The notes: generated by a model from the sequence alone, not told the origin. 34,220 nt of DNA from Acidobacteriota bacterium (GCA_003223315.1 QHYR01000263.1:1-34220), one strand, 5' to 3'. Shown: positions 1-8,750, numbered from the stretch's first letter. Made by a program: numbers and translations.

Positions 1-666
1 TCCCTGAACGACAAGAGGCTAAACATCCAAGACAAGAGTCTCCCAGGCGAGATGAGGGCGCAGAGTTACCCGCCTGCCATGACGGCTTGGGGAAAAGCAA
101 AGTTCGAAGCCACGCAACCCAGCTACGGCCCCAGATCCGTTCCTCCTGGATTGGGGAATGACCTGGTTTCCACCTGTGAACCGATGGGTTATCCGCGCGA
201 CCTCTGGGAAGCGAATCTGAGACCCTTTGAATTCGTTCAGGCATCTGACCGGGTGTTGCAGCACATGCAGTATCACGATCTGTGGCGTACGATCTGGACG
301 GACGGACGGGCACTTCCGAAGGACCCCGACCCCGCCTGGAGTGGATACTCAATCGGGCATTGGGATGGAGACACCTTTGTCGTGGAGTCCATTGGCTACG
401 ACGACAGGACCTGGCTCGATCATTTCGGCGACCCGCATAGCGATCAGATGACGCTCGTGGAGCGCTACAAGCGCCTGGATGCCGACACCTTGCAACTGGA
501 CATGACGTTGACCGACCCGAAAACATATACGGTCCCTTGGGTGGCTGACACGATCACCTTCGAAAGGGTGAAAGTGGCCATTTTTGAAGAGATTTGCGCG
601 CCCTCGGAAGAAAATCGGTTTAACGATCGCGTCAGGGATGCGGCGGTTGGAAAGTCCAAACCTTGA
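1..666 (+). CDS. C-terminal part of an unnamed acidobacterial-type protein (5' end outside window)
   Basis: The reading frame is open from base 1 without a stop, and the first ATG (52) has no ribosome binding site, so the gene very probably begins before the window. About 220 residues are visible. The protein is rich in aromatic and acidic residues, with conserved-looking segments such as WRTIWTDGR, GHWDGDTFVVES and DDRTWLDHFGDPHS. I recognise these from hypothetical proteins common in Acidobacteriota and some Proteobacteria, often encoded beside DUF6152 proteins, which is the case here (gene at 737, 70 bases downstream, same strand). No catalytic motif can be named. The function is unknown; an exported beta-rich protein is a guess from family context because the N-terminus is missing. 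It could be co-transcribed with the next gene, since no terminator lies between them. Confidence 0.75.
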   Translation, partial: SLNDKRLNIQDKSLPGEMRAQSYPPAMTAWGKAKFEATQPSYGPRSVPPGLGNDLVSTCEPMGYPRDLWEANLRPFEFVQASDRVLQHMQYHDLWRTIWTDGRALPKDPDPAWSGYSIGHWDGDTFVVESIGYDDRTWLDHFGDPHSDQMTLVERYKRLDADTLQLDMTLTDPKTYTVPWVADTITFERVKVAIFEEICAPSEENRFNDRVRDAAVGKSKP

Positions 667-736
667 CAGGTGTTTTGCATTCCGATAGATTCAGGTCAAC
701 TTGGTCATTTGCAGCTTGGATAAGGAGATTTCCTAA

Positions 737-1225
737 ATGAGACGTCAACTCCCAGTCGCAATCTTGGTGAATTTGAGCCTTCTGGCGGCGAGCTCTCTGT
801 TGCTGGCAATTCCGGTATTCGCTCATCACGGTTTTCAGTTCGAATTCGATGGAAGCAAATACATCTACATTACCGGTACGCTGACGAAGGTGGAATGGGA
901 AAACCCGCACCTCTATTTTAACGTCGAATCCAAGATGTCGCCGCAGGATCCAACGGTTCCGGATCCTAGCGGCAAGGTGACCAGCTGGCGCTTTGAGGGC
1001 TCCTCGGTGAGCTTGGTGCAAAGGACCGGGACACGACGGGCGGATTTGGTCGAGAGCATCGGCAAGACGGTCACGGTAAGAGCATGCCCTGGGAAGGGCG
1101 GTCTGGCGAAGGGCGCTGCCGAGACAGTAAAGGTGGCGGATGATCGGGAAGTCGTGGTCGGCAGAAAGCGATATTACGGAGAAGGGCCTGCTCCCGCGGA
1201 TATCGATAAGGACCCCGTGAACTAA
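737..1225 (+). CDS. DUF6152-like secreted protein
   Basis: This is a 162-aa protein with a Sec signal peptide: basic start MRRQ, hydrophobic stretch to about residue 28, and likely cleavage just before AHHGF. The mature protein opens with HHGFQFEFDGSK and continues with TGTLTKVEWENPH, the pattern I associate with DUF6152 (AHHSF... then T-L-x-G-x-V-K...W-x-N-P-H). The function of that family is not known; the two N-terminal histidines suggest metal binding, which is inference. A ribosome binding site (aaggag, 722-727) precedes the ATG. It follows the unnamed gene ending at 666 and is closed by a strong terminator at 1259-1298, so these two genes probably form one unit. Family assignment is moderately sure. 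Confidence 0.8.
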   Translation: MRRQLPVAILVNLSLLAASSLLLAIPVFAHHGFQFEFDGSKYIYITGTLTKVEWENPHLYFNVESKMSPQDPTVPDPSGKVTSWRFEGSSVSLVQRTGTRRADLVESIGKTVTVRACPGKGGLAKGAAETVKVADDREVVVGRKRYYGEGPAPADIDKDPVN

Positions 1226-1258
1226 GCCGCTTCCCTGCTTCTTAATGATCTCCAATCT

Positions 1259-1298
1259 TTTGGCAGTGTCTCACTTTCGGACACTGCCAAATTTTTTT
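1259..1298 (+). terminator. Rho-independent terminator after the DUF6152-like gene
   Basis: There is a perfect 12-bp stem, 1259-1270 (with core GGCAGTGTC) against 1280-1291 (GACACTGCC plus A's), around a 9-base loop. It is followed at once by a run of seven T's at 1292-1298. It lies 33 bases after the stop codon at 1225, on the plus strand. Confidence 0.93.
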
Positions 1299-1426
1299 CC
1301 CGACTAATTACAACGTGATAGGATATGCGGCCTCAGGGAAAAATGCGCTGAGGCGTGCCAGTCCCCATTAACCCGCTCGTGCGAACGGATCCGCTATCTT
1401 CGCGCGCGGCAAGCAAGGAAGGCGAC

Positions 1427-2602
1427 ATGAAAGTCCGGTCCAGGCGAATCATCGTTGACGCCATCTCCATGGCGATCATCTTCCTGCTGGGTGTTGCGTC
1501 GGCAAACTGCCAGGCTGCGCCGGAAGACAAGCCGCAAATGGCGGATGAGATCTTTAAGAACGTTCAGGTTCTCCGAGGACTTACCGTGGACGAATTCATG
1601 GGAACAATGGGCTTCATTGCCGCCTCCCTGAGCATGAATTGCATTGATTGCCACACCACGGAAGCGGCCAGCGACGTGACTAAATATGCCGTCGACACCC
1701 CGACCAAGCAGACCGCACGCAAAATGATCCTGATGGTGAAGTCCATCAATGCGGCGAATTTTGGCGGGAAGCAGATCGTCACCTGCTACTCCTGCCATCG
1801 TAGCGGTAACGCCCCAAAGAACATACCGAGTTTGGCGGAACAGTACGGCACCCCGCCTCCGGAAGATCCGAACGAGGTCGAAATTGTCGGCGAGTCCAGA
1901 CCCGGGGTGCCCTCCGCCGATCAAGTTTTGGACAGATATATCCAGTCAATCGGCGGCGCGGCGCAAGTGGCCAAGCTCACCAGCTTTGTCGCCAAGGGAA
2001 CTTACGAGGGTTTTGACACCGGTGAGGAACCGGCGCCAGTAGAAGTCTACGCCAAAGCCCCCAATCAACTCACTACTATCGTTCATATCCCGCAAGGGGA
2101 CAGCATCAGAACCTATGACGGCCGGACAGGTTGGACGACATCCACGGGAACACTCTTGCCCGTACCTTTCCTGATGCTGGCCGGAGGAAATCTGGGGGGC
2201 GCCAAGCTGGATGCGGAGTTATGCTTTCCTGCGCAGATCAAGCAGACGCTCAGTGAATGGCGTACAGGATTTCCGACCACTGTGATTGACGAGAAGGAGG
2301 TCGACGTCGTTCAAGGCACCAGCGCGGCCAAGACTCCCGTGAAACTGTATTTCGACAAAAAATCTGGCCTGCTCGTGCGGCTCGTGCGCTATACAAACAC
2401 CGCCATTGGCACCAATCCTGCGCAGATCGATTATGCTGACTACCGCGACGTCGGCGGAGTGAAGATGCCCTTTCACTGGACCGTGACTTGGACCGATGGA
2501 CGATCCACCACGGAGCTCAGCTCGGTGCAGCCGAATGTGCCCATCGAAGCCTCGAGATTCGCCAAGCCAGCACCCGCGACGCGCAAACCCGGAACCCCCT
2601 AA
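1427..2602 (+). CDS. Reaction-centre-type di-haem cytochrome c fused to a LolA-like domain
   Basis: This is a 391-aa exported protein. The ATG at 1427 is chosen over upstream starts because AAGGAAGG sits just before it and it gives a clean signal peptide (MKVRSRR, then a hydrophobic core to about residue 30). Residues 40-125 resemble the photosynthetic reaction-centre cytochrome c subunit family (PF02276), which is common outside phototrophs in Acidobacteriota: NVQVLRGL, MGFIAASL, two CXXCH haem sites (CIDCH at 72-76, CYSCH at 120-124) and KQTARKMILMVKSIN between them. Two haems are seen rather than the four of the purple-bacterial subunit. Residues 165-385 look like a LolA/LppX-type outer-membrane lipoprotein-sorting fold, with IDYADYRDVGGVKMPFHW near the end. 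The likely role is periplasmic electron transfer; partner and donor are unknown. Confidence 0.85.
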   Translation: MKVRSRRIIVDAISMAIIFLLGVASANCQAAPEDKPQMADEIFKNVQVLRGLTVDEFMGTMGFIAASLSMNCIDCHTTEAASDVTKYAVDTPTKQTARKMILMVKSINAANFGGKQIVTCYSCHRSGNAPKNIPSLAEQYGTPPPEDPNEVEIVGESRPGVPSADQVLDRYIQSIGGAAQVAKLTSFVAKGTYEGFDTGEEPAPVEVYAKAPNQLTTIVHIPQGDSIRTYDGRTGWTTSTGTLLPVPFLMLAGGNLGGAKLDAELCFPAQIKQTLSEWRTGFPTTVIDEKEVDVVQGTSAAKTPVKLYFDKKSGLLVRLVRYTNTAIGTNPAQIDYADYRDVGGVKMPFHWTVTWTDGRSTTELSSVQPNVPIEASRFAKPAPATRKPGTP

Positions 2603-2665
2603 CCTTGCAACGACCGCTTCGTGGGCCCCGGAACGAATCAGAGGCACTGGTCTGCGCCCGCAGCG

Positions 2666-3298
2666 CTAACGCAAAGCTGCGAGATCGAACGTTGCGGAGA
2701 CCTCGTGGCCTTCGGGAGTGGATACCGTGACCCGCAACGGTCCCGAGGCAACTTCCGCCGCCCGGAATGTGAACCACACGTCGCCACCATTCCGATCGCC
2801 GTCACCGGAGTAGATCGGTACACCATAAGAGCGGATCGGCTGGAGGTCGTCCTTACTTTGCCTGAACCGGAACCGAAAATCGCGAAAGCAGTCCTGCACA
2901 GAGATCATACGGTTTACGCCTTGGCACGAAACTGGAGGCAGAAGCGGCGACGGCGCAGGGTAAAGAATCTGGATGCGCACCTGAAGCGTGTCAGGATCCT
3001 TTCTGTAGTCCTGCTCGGCCTGCATCGGGCTGTAGCCAACGGAGTGTTCGCGGGAGCTTACGACGACCTGAGCAAAAGGAGTTCGCACCTCCATTTCGGC
3101 GATGTCCGGGCCAGTCTTTGGACGTGGCAGCGTTTCCTTATATTTGGAGAGGAAATTGACAGACTCACTGTTGCTGCTTCCCAAGAAGTAAGCGTTGCGA
3201 ATCGCGGTGGAGTCCAGGGGGTGCTCGTAGGCGGCAGCCGACGCTGCGATCAATGAGATCAGAAGCATTCCGAGATATCTCCCGGACCAAGGCCTCAC
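2666..3298 (-). CDS. Secreted protein of unknown function
   Basis: This is a 210-aa protein that I do not recognise beyond similar hypothetical acidobacterial proteins. The start is GTG (3296-3298), supported by GGAGGAAGAAC directly upstream; a Met ten residues further in is the alternative. The N-terminus has a short signal peptide (hydrophobic MLLISLIAASAAA before YEHPLD). The mature part contains AIRNAYFLGSSN, FLSKYKETLPRPKTGPDIAEMEV and a central PVSCQGVN...DCFRDFRFRFRQ with two cysteines that could form a disulphide. It seems beta-rich, with a C-terminal GPLRVTVSTPEGHEVSATFDL. It converges with the cytochrome fusion ending at 2602; the 63-base gap shows no clear terminator. It may share a message with the esterase ending at 3471 upstream. 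Confidence 0.7.
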   Translation of the reverse strand: MRPWSGRYLGMLLISLIAASAAAYEHPLDSTAIRNAYFLGSSNSESVNFLSKYKETLPRPKTGPDIAEMEVRTPFAQVVVSSREHSVGYSPMQAEQDYRKDPDTLQVRIQILYPAPSPLLPPVSCQGVNRMISVQDCFRDFRFRFRQSKDDLQPIRSYGVPIYSGDGDRNGGDVWFTFRAAEVASGPLRVTVSTPEGHEVSATFDLAALR

Positions 3299-3470
3299 GT
3301 TCTTCCTCCAACTTCACAACGGCTTTGTGATTGCGGTAGTAAACCGGAAATTTTCGTTTTTGATCTCCTGGATGGGCACCCTTACACACCCGAAGCGCTT
3401 CGAATTAACCTCTGCGTAGCCAATTCTCGAAAAGTCCGATGATCGGAAAATGACCCATTGCCCTCCATTC

Positions 3471-4457
3471 CTAACGCCCTGCGCTCAGGGGCGTCGCTTT
3501 CTCTGTTGTCGATGTCGGCAGCCCATGCTGCGATAAGAACGAGCGAATCGCGGCGAATGCCTTCAGGTTTTCCTCATCCGTGAACCCGCCATGTTTGCCG
3601 TTGGGGATCGTGACGAGCTCGTGAGGCACGCCTGCCTTCGCGAGCGCCTGATGCAGCCGCTGTTTCTGTGTATAAGGAACCACCGGATCGGCGTCGCCAT
3701 GCACGCTAATGATCGGCGGAATGCCGGCGCGTACGTAGGTCAACGGCGACACTTGCTTGGCCAGCTCCTCGCGATTGGGCAGCGCGCCCAGCCAGGCCAC
3801 GGCCCAGGTCCGTTGATTGGCGCCGCTCAGCAATTCGTTCACATCGGCAATGCCGTACCAATCAATGATGGCCGCCACTTTCAATTCGTCTGTATTGTTT
3901 GGGCTGCTGCTTGAAGCGCCACCCGAGCGGTCGCCCGGACAAGTGTTGTCGAAGCCCGCCGACATCGGCAGCACTCCGGTGATCAGCGCCAAATGGCCGC
4001 CGGCCGACTGGCCGCTCGTGATGATCCTGCTTGTATCGAAATTGTACTGCGCGGCATTTCGATACACCCAGCGCAGCGCGCAGCGTGCGTCTTCGACTGC
4101 CGCCGGCGCCAGCGCCACGTTCGTCATTCGATATTCCACGTTCACAACGGTCCAACCCATCTGCAGATACGGAAGCAGCGAGAGAGTTGAGGCTTCCTTG
4201 GTTCCATTCGTCCAGCCGCCACCGTGAAAGAAGAGCATCGTCGTGTTCGGAGCCTTGAGCCCGCGCGGCTGATACACGTCCAGCTTCGCATCCCAGTTGC
4301 TCGCGGTGCGGTAAGTGACGTTCGGAGTCAGCTGGTAGCTGCCGGCGACGTGCACAAAATCGCGGATCGAGTCCGCTGATTGGGCGCGCACGGAAAGGGG
4401 CGCGTTTACGATAACGAGCGACACGACTGCCAGGGCCGAAAGCCAAAGTCTTTTCAT
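3471..4457 (-). CDS. Secreted alpha/beta-hydrolase (carboxylesterase / BD-FAE-like)
   Basis: This is a 328-aa exported serine hydrolase. The ATG at 4457 is preceded by GAGGAGGG and gives a signal peptide ending near VRAQS (about residue 26). The fold signature is complete: oxyanion-hole motif HGGGW at 78-82, nucleophile elbow GQSAGG with Ser151, HGDADPVVP with the probable catalytic Asp257, and GKHGGF with His289. This layout fits the hormone-sensitive-lipase/esterase group that hydrolyses short-chain or aromatic (for example feruloyl) esters; the substrate cannot be read from sequence. A Ser/Asn-rich stretch (residues 178-190) is an extra loop. It is divergent from the amidohydrolase at 5010 across a 552-base gap. 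The 172 bases after its stop show no strong terminator, so read-through into the 3298 gene is possible. Confidence 0.88.
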   Translation of the reverse strand: MKRLWLSALAVVSLVIVNAPLSVRAQSADSIRDFVHVAGSYQLTPNVTYRTASNWDAKLDVYQPRGLKAPNTTMLFFHGGGWTNGTKEASTLSLLPYLQMGWTVVNVEYRMTNVALAPAAVEDARCALRWVYRNAAQYNFDTSRIITSGQSAGGHLALITGVLPMSAGFDNTCPGDRSGGASSSSPNNTDELKVAAIIDWYGIADVNELLSGANQRTWAVAWLGALPNREELAKQVSPLTYVRAGIPPIISVHGDADPVVPYTQKQRLHQALAKAGVPHELVTIPNGKHGGFTDEENLKAFAAIRSFLSQHGLPTSTTEKATPLSAGR

Positions 4458-5009
4458 GGATACCCCCTCCTCGGAGTTAATTTCTTCTCTTTCGCATTCA
4501 AGGAATGTCCGTCGGCGCGCATGCACCAAATACGCTGCTTATAGCACCTCCTGCCGCATGCGTACAAGCCTCTCCGTGAAAGCCGCAATCGGTCCGTTTG
4601 AAGACCACCACCCGATTTCTTATTGGCCCGATTCTTAGTGGTTGACGCTTGCGGTAAAACGGCCATCCGACCAGATCCCCCCGGCGAAAGTCACCATCCT
4701 CCGCGAAAAGGCTACCAACAGGATGCACTTTTCGCGGGTAACAAAGTCGAACTGCAGCGAGGGAACTCTCTTGAAATGTGCACATACGAAGTGTTGACTG
4801 GAAGTCACGTAGAATGAACACTTGCAGAAAAATGGGGTGGGGGTATCCCCGCGTTTTGCGCCCGAGGGAAGCTCGTCCTTGCCGCAGCAGTGATGAGGAG
4901 TGTAGAGTGGCCTCGCCAGAGAGGCCGAGAAGCCACGCGTAGGGGGACGTCCGTGAAGCTCATTGCTCGCACACAACGAATAGCCGACGAGACTCGCGCA
5001 GGAGAAAAG
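4458..5009. promoter_or_regulatory. Divergent intergenic region, no convincing gene
   Basis: These 552 bases separate the divergent esterase and amidohydrolase genes and should hold both promoters. I see no convincing protein: the open frames here lack ribosome binding sites and homology. A 7-bp inverted repeat, AAGTGTT (4789-4795) and AACACTT (4817-4823), flanks a TTGACT (4794-4799) and a TAGAAT (4810-4815). Those two hexamers are only 10 bases apart, too close for a normal sigma-70 pair. The inverted repeat could be an operator; this is weak evidence. Confidence 0.35.
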
Positions 5010-6062
5010 GTGAACCGCCCGTTCTCTGCCGCAGCCGATTGGGGCCGCCGGGAATTCCTCGCCGGCCTCGCCGCCGTGGGCGCGGATGTTTTGATTTCCA
5101 GGACCCTCTCGGCAGCCCAGACCTCCACAGCCGCGCCGCACCGCATTGATGTCCATAATCACCTTACGCCCCCAAGCTACGCGTCGGAACTCGGTCCCAA
5201 GCACCTCATCTCGCAGCAAGTTCTCAATTGGACGCCTGCAAAAGATATCGAGGATATGGACCAGGCCGGAGTCGCGACTTCCATTACGTCGCTCGCGCCG
5301 CCCGGCGTATGGACCGGCGATGCCGCCGCAGCCCGAAGTCTTGCTCGCAAATGCAACGATGAAGCGGCGCGGCTGGTGGCCGATCACAAGGGGCGCTTCG
5401 GCATGTTCGTCAACTTGCCGCTGCCGGATATTGAAGGCAGTCTGCGCGAAATTGAGTACGGCTTGGACATGCTTAAGGCCGACGGCGTGGCCATGTTTAC
5501 CAACTACGGAGACAAATGGCTCGGCGATCCATTTTTCAATCCCGTTTTTGAGGAGCTCAATCGGCGCGGGGCCGTCGTCTACACGCACCCGAAATCCGCC
5601 AACTGCTGCAGGAACGTTCTCCCGAATATCCCGGATTCGGAAATTGAGTACGGGACCGACACGACTCGCGCGATCACAGAGTTGGTCTTCGGCGGTGCGA
5701 CCAGACGCTATCCCAACGTTCACATCATCTTTTCGCACGCCGGGGGCACGATGCCGTTCCTGATCGAGCGGTTCGTCAACTTAGCTAAAGGTCCCGCATT
5801 TGCGTCCCAGCTTCCACAGGGATTTTTGGCCGAGGCGACGAAGTTGTACTACGACACCGCGCAAACGGCCAATGCTGCGGCGATGTCCGCGCTGCTGAAG
5901 GTGGTGCCCGTGTCGCAAATTCTCTTCGGGACGGACTTCCCTTTCCGCACCGCAGCGGATCACGTGAAGGGGCTCAAGGCTTGCGGAGTATTTACCGCCA
6001 AAAATCTGCGGGATATCGATCGAGAGAATGCCGCACGGCTGCTGCCGCGATATAGAACATAG
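5010..6062 (+). CDS. Tat-exported amidohydrolase-2 family enzyme (ACMSD/decarboxylase-like)
   Basis: This is a metal-dependent hydrolase or decarboxylase of the amidohydrolase-2 group, whose known members include ACMSD, gamma-resorcylate and 5-carboxyvanillate decarboxylases. I chose the GTG at 5010 because AGGAG lies five bases upstream and the product then begins with a Tat-like signal (Arg-Arg at residues 13-14, GRREFLAGLAAVG). A GTG at 4953 is an alternative. Metal and active-site residues appear in family order: DVHNH (His49, His51), YTHPKS (His193), FSHAGG (His243) and GTDFP (Asp309). The usual cytosolic relatives lack an export signal, so a periplasmic site is inferred. The TPP enzyme follows 254 bases downstream on the same strand. 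The substrate is unknown; an aromatic acid is suggested by family and neighbours only. Confidence 0.85.
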   Translation: MNRPFSAAADWGRREFLAGLAAVGADVLISRTLSAAQTSTAAPHRIDVHNHLTPPSYASELGPKHLISQQVLNWTPAKDIEDMDQAGVATSITSLAPPGVWTGDAAAARSLARKCNDEAARLVADHKGRFGMFVNLPLPDIEGSLREIEYGLDMLKADGVAMFTNYGDKWLGDPFFNPVFEELNRRGAVVYTHPKSANCCRNVLPNIPDSEIEYGTDTTRAITELVFGGATRRYPNVHIIFSHAGGTMPFLIERFVNLAKGPAFASQLPQGFLAEATKLYYDTAQTANAAAMSALLKVVPVSQILFGTDFPFRTAADHVKGLKACGVFTAKNLRDIDRENAARLLPRYRT

Positions 6063-6316
6063 CGCCGCATGGGGTAAGCTCGTGCGCCGCTTCCAGGTAC
6101 CAGATCTTTTGTTTTTTACCCTCGGGGCCAGCCTGACGTTCGCGTTGCTCCGTCTTCGGCTTGCTGCCGTAGCAAACAACCGTCCGTGCTGGCCCGCTCT
6201 GGTCGCAAATTCGTTGCGTCCGAGGACAAGGGAAGCGTACGATGCACGAGACAGAGATCCAAGGCTGAGATTCCAGATGAACCTCGAAGAAGAGTCTAAT
6301 TGCAGAGGAGAATGCA

Positions 6317-8176
6317 ATGAAGCACCTGCTCTCAGGTTTAGGAACGCTTGGAATCACAGCCGCTGCGGCAAACTCCATGGCCCAGTCGCTGGCTCCGTTT
6401 CTCCCGGCGGCGGAAGACGGCGGCGCAAGCGCGTCGTCAGCATCGCGGAGCATGCAAGGGACGGGAGGCGCGCTGCTCGTCGCGCAGCTGAAAGCATCGG
6501 GTATCGAGCATATCTTCTTTAATCCTTCCTCTGGAGCAGCTCCCTTCTTCGATGCCTTGGTGGACGAACCCAAGATGCATTTGATCAAGGCTCTTCAGGA
6601 GGGTGCTCTGGTGGCCATGGCGGATGGTTACGCCAAGGCGTCCGGCAAGACTCCTTTCGTCATTTGCGCCAGACCTGGGTTCCCGAACTCGATGACTCAG
6701 TTATACAACGTGTGGAAGGATGAGATACCCATGGTGGTCGCGGTGGACTATGTGAACCGCGCGACACTGGGTGAAGATGGCTTCGAAGATGCCGACCATC
6801 TGGAAAATATCGCGCATCCGATCACGAAATGGAATTGGGTGGCTCAATCGGCAGACAAGATTCCGGAGGTTACCCGCCGAGCGTTCAAGTTTGCTTCCAC
6901 CATGCCCTCCGGCCCCGTTTTTCTGGCGTATCCGGAAGATATCCTCGACGAGGAAGCTCAAGCATCGGTAATCGATCAAGCTAAATTTGAAGTCTCGATG
7001 AAAGTGCGACCCGATCCAGACTTGGTCGAGAAGGCTGCACGCATGCTTCTCGAGGCCCAAAGCCCGCTTCTTTATGTCGGAGATGAAATTGTTCGGTGTG
7101 GCGCGCAGAAACAGGTTGCAGAGCTGGCCGAACTTCTGGGTATGCCGGTAACGCGTGACGGCGGCACCATCGGCTGGTCCAAAGCCTTCCCGACGCAACA
7201 TCCGCTATACCTCGGCACCAACCTCCGTGAGATGCGTTATCCGGCGCATGTGGACGTGACGTTGAATCTTGGAGGGCGTCTCGCCTATGGCGAGAGAATC
7301 CAGCCGGGCATAAAGCTGATTCAGGTCCGTATGGATCCCACCAACCTCGCTCGTACCGCTCCGACTGACGTGGCGATCTTTGGAGATTTGAAGTTTACGA
7401 CGGCCGACCTGATTGCCGCGTTGCGGAGCATGGCCACGGCAGACCGACTGCGCCAGATCAGCCAAGAACGCGCTGCCAAGACGCACGAATACACCACCAC
7501 GATGCGGAAGTTCCGCGAGTCCATTGGCCGTGAGACATGGAACCACAGCCCGGTCAGTTTCGAACGGCTGGGCATGGAACTCGAGACCGCTTTGGACAAG
7601 GACGCGTGCGTGGTAGCGGAAAGCGATTCGGGCCGAAAGATGGAAGACTTCATGTCCTTCGGCGGATCAGACAAGCAATACTTCACTACCACCGGAGCGG
7701 CACTGGGATGGGGATTGCCGGCAGCTTTCGGTGTAAAACTGGCACATCCCGACCTGCCGGTTGTGTCGGTAGTCGGGGACGGCGCATTCCTCTTTGCCGG
7801 CCCGCAACCTCTCTGGAGTTATGCCAGGTACAAGGCACCGGTCACCATCATCGTTTGCAATAACCGCAGCTACAATAATGAACGCAACCGCATCTGGAAC
7901 ATCGGCGGAAGGCAGTTCCAGACCGGCCGCGATATGACCTGCTATCTCGGCGATCCGGACATTGATTATGCCAAACTCGCATCAGGATTCGGCGTGGAAG
8001 GAGAGATTGTCGCCGAGCCTTCGCAGCTTCAAGCGGCGCTACAGCGTGCAAAACGTGCGACGGCGGATGGTCGGCCGTACCTGCTCGACGTCCATATCGA
8101 GCGGAATGGGATCGGCGCAACGTCGACATGGCATCCGTCCTATTCAATTGCCGAGTTGCGCCAAAGGAAGGTCTGA
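6317..8176 (+). CDS. TPP-dependent enzyme (acetolactate synthase / benzoylformate decarboxylase superfamily)
   Basis: This 619-aa protein has all three domains of the ThDP-binding decarboxylase/synthase superfamily. The N-terminal pyrimidine-binding domain (about 50-220) carries the activating glutamate, Glu95, in KALQEGALVAMADGYAKASG. A central domain spans about 230-370, and the C-terminal pyrophosphate domain (about 410-600) holds GDG (487-489) and NN (515-516), correctly spaced for the Mg-diphosphate motif. The reaction is probably decarboxylation, carboligation or oxidative decarboxylation of a 2-oxo acid; substrate residues cannot be assigned. The first 45 residues are unusual: MKHLLSGLGTLGITAAAANS looks like a weak signal peptide with no twin arginine. 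AGGAG precedes the ATG. The next gene, a di-haem cytochrome c, starts one base after the stop, so the two are co-transcribed and may act together. Confidence 0.88.
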   Translation: MKHLLSGLGTLGITAAAANSMAQSLAPFLPAAEDGGASASSASRSMQGTGGALLVAQLKASGIEHIFFNPSSGAAPFFDALVDEPKMHLIKALQEGALVAMADGYAKASGKTPFVICARPGFPNSMTQLYNVWKDEIPMVVAVDYVNRATLGEDGFEDADHLENIAHPITKWNWVAQSADKIPEVTRRAFKFASTMPSGPVFLAYPEDILDEEAQASVIDQAKFEVSMKVRPDPDLVEKAARMLLEAQSPLLYVGDEIVRCGAQKQVAELAELLGMPVTRDGGTIGWSKAFPTQHPLYLGTNLREMRYPAHVDVTLNLGGRLAYGERIQPGIKLIQVRMDPTNLARTAPTDVAIFGDLKFTTADLIAALRSMATADRLRQISQERAAKTHEYTTTMRKFRESIGRETWNHSPVSFERLGMELETALDKDACVVAESDSGRKMEDFMSFGGSDKQYFTTTGAALGWGLPAAFGVKLAHPDLPVVSVVGDGAFLFAGPQPLWSYARYKAPVTIIVCNNRSYNNERNRIWNIGGRQFQTGRDMTCYLGDPDIDYAKLASGFGVEGEIVAEPSQLQAALQRAKRATADGRPYLLDVHIERNGIGATSTWHPSYSIAELRQRKV

Positions 8177-8177
8177 T

Positions 8178-8735
8178 ATGCACTCAAAAGCGGCATTCCA
8201 CTTTCGGAAGCATCTCTTGGGTGTGTGTCTGGCCCTTCTGTCGATCAGCTTTACGGTACGAACCTATGCGCAGTCGGCGGCGAACAGCTTGCCAGCAGGA
8301 ACCGGAAGAGATTTGGTCGCCGCAGCATGTACGCAATGCCACGGCTTGAAACTGATTGTGGCTCTCCGCGATGGCCCTGTGGGCTGGAAGCATTTTGTAG
8401 ACGACATGATTTTGCGCGGAGCACAATTGACGCCCCAGGAGGCAGATAGCGTAACCCAATACCTCTCAAAAAATTTTGGACCCGGCACATCCCCGATGCA
8501 AAGCGGCCTCAAAAGTGAGCCGCTTCCGTCCGGCGATGGTGAAAAACTCGTCGAATCACACTGTGCCCTCTGTCACGACTTAGGACGAATCACCACTGTC
8601 GGAAGAAGCAAGGAAGAGTGGAACAACACCGTGAGCAACATGATGGCGCGTGCGGGCACGAACGTCGCGACCCAAGATGAAATCCTGACGATGGCGTCTT
8701 ATCTAGCCGCCCACTTCGGCAAGAAATCGGATTAG
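8178..8735 (+). CDS. Periplasmic di-haem cytochrome c
   Basis: This is a 185-aa exported cytochrome. The ATG at 8178 lies one base after the TPP-enzyme stop, with AAGGAAG inside the end of that gene as ribosome binding site, which indicates translational coupling. The signal peptide spans about residues 1-31 (hydrophobic LLGVCLALLSISF, then TYAQSA). Two short cytochrome c domains follow, each with one CXXCH: CTQCH at 51-55 and CALCH at 129-133. Each is followed by a WK/WN segment, a helix with Met-Met or Asp-Met (FVDDMILRGAQL; VSNMMARAGTNV) and an ITMASYLAAHF-like end, so it looks like a duplicated domain. It probably accepts electrons from a partner dehydrogenase or oxidase, most simply its operon mate. 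It converges with the hydrolase ending at 8751. Confidence 0.9.
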   Translation: MHSKAAFHFRKHLLGVCLALLSISFTVRTYAQSAANSLPAGTGRDLVAAACTQCHGLKLIVALRDGPVGWKHFVDDMILRGAQLTPQEADSVTQYLSKNFGPGTSPMQSGLKSEPLPSGDGEKLVESHCALCHDLGRITTVGRSKEEWNNTVSNMMARAGTNVATQDEILTMASYLAAHFGKKSD

Positions 8736-8750
8736 TCAATCTCTCTGCGA

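Noticed and set aside
2621-3256. Plus-strand open frame (211 aa)
   Set aside because: Opposes the secreted protein at 2666-3298, which has a GTG start with a strong ribosome binding site and a signal peptide; the plus frame has neither.
4635-5738. Long minus-strand open frame (367 aa)
   Set aside because: It overlaps the amidohydrolase on the other strand, has no recognisable motif and no ribosome binding site; it is a GC-rich shadow.
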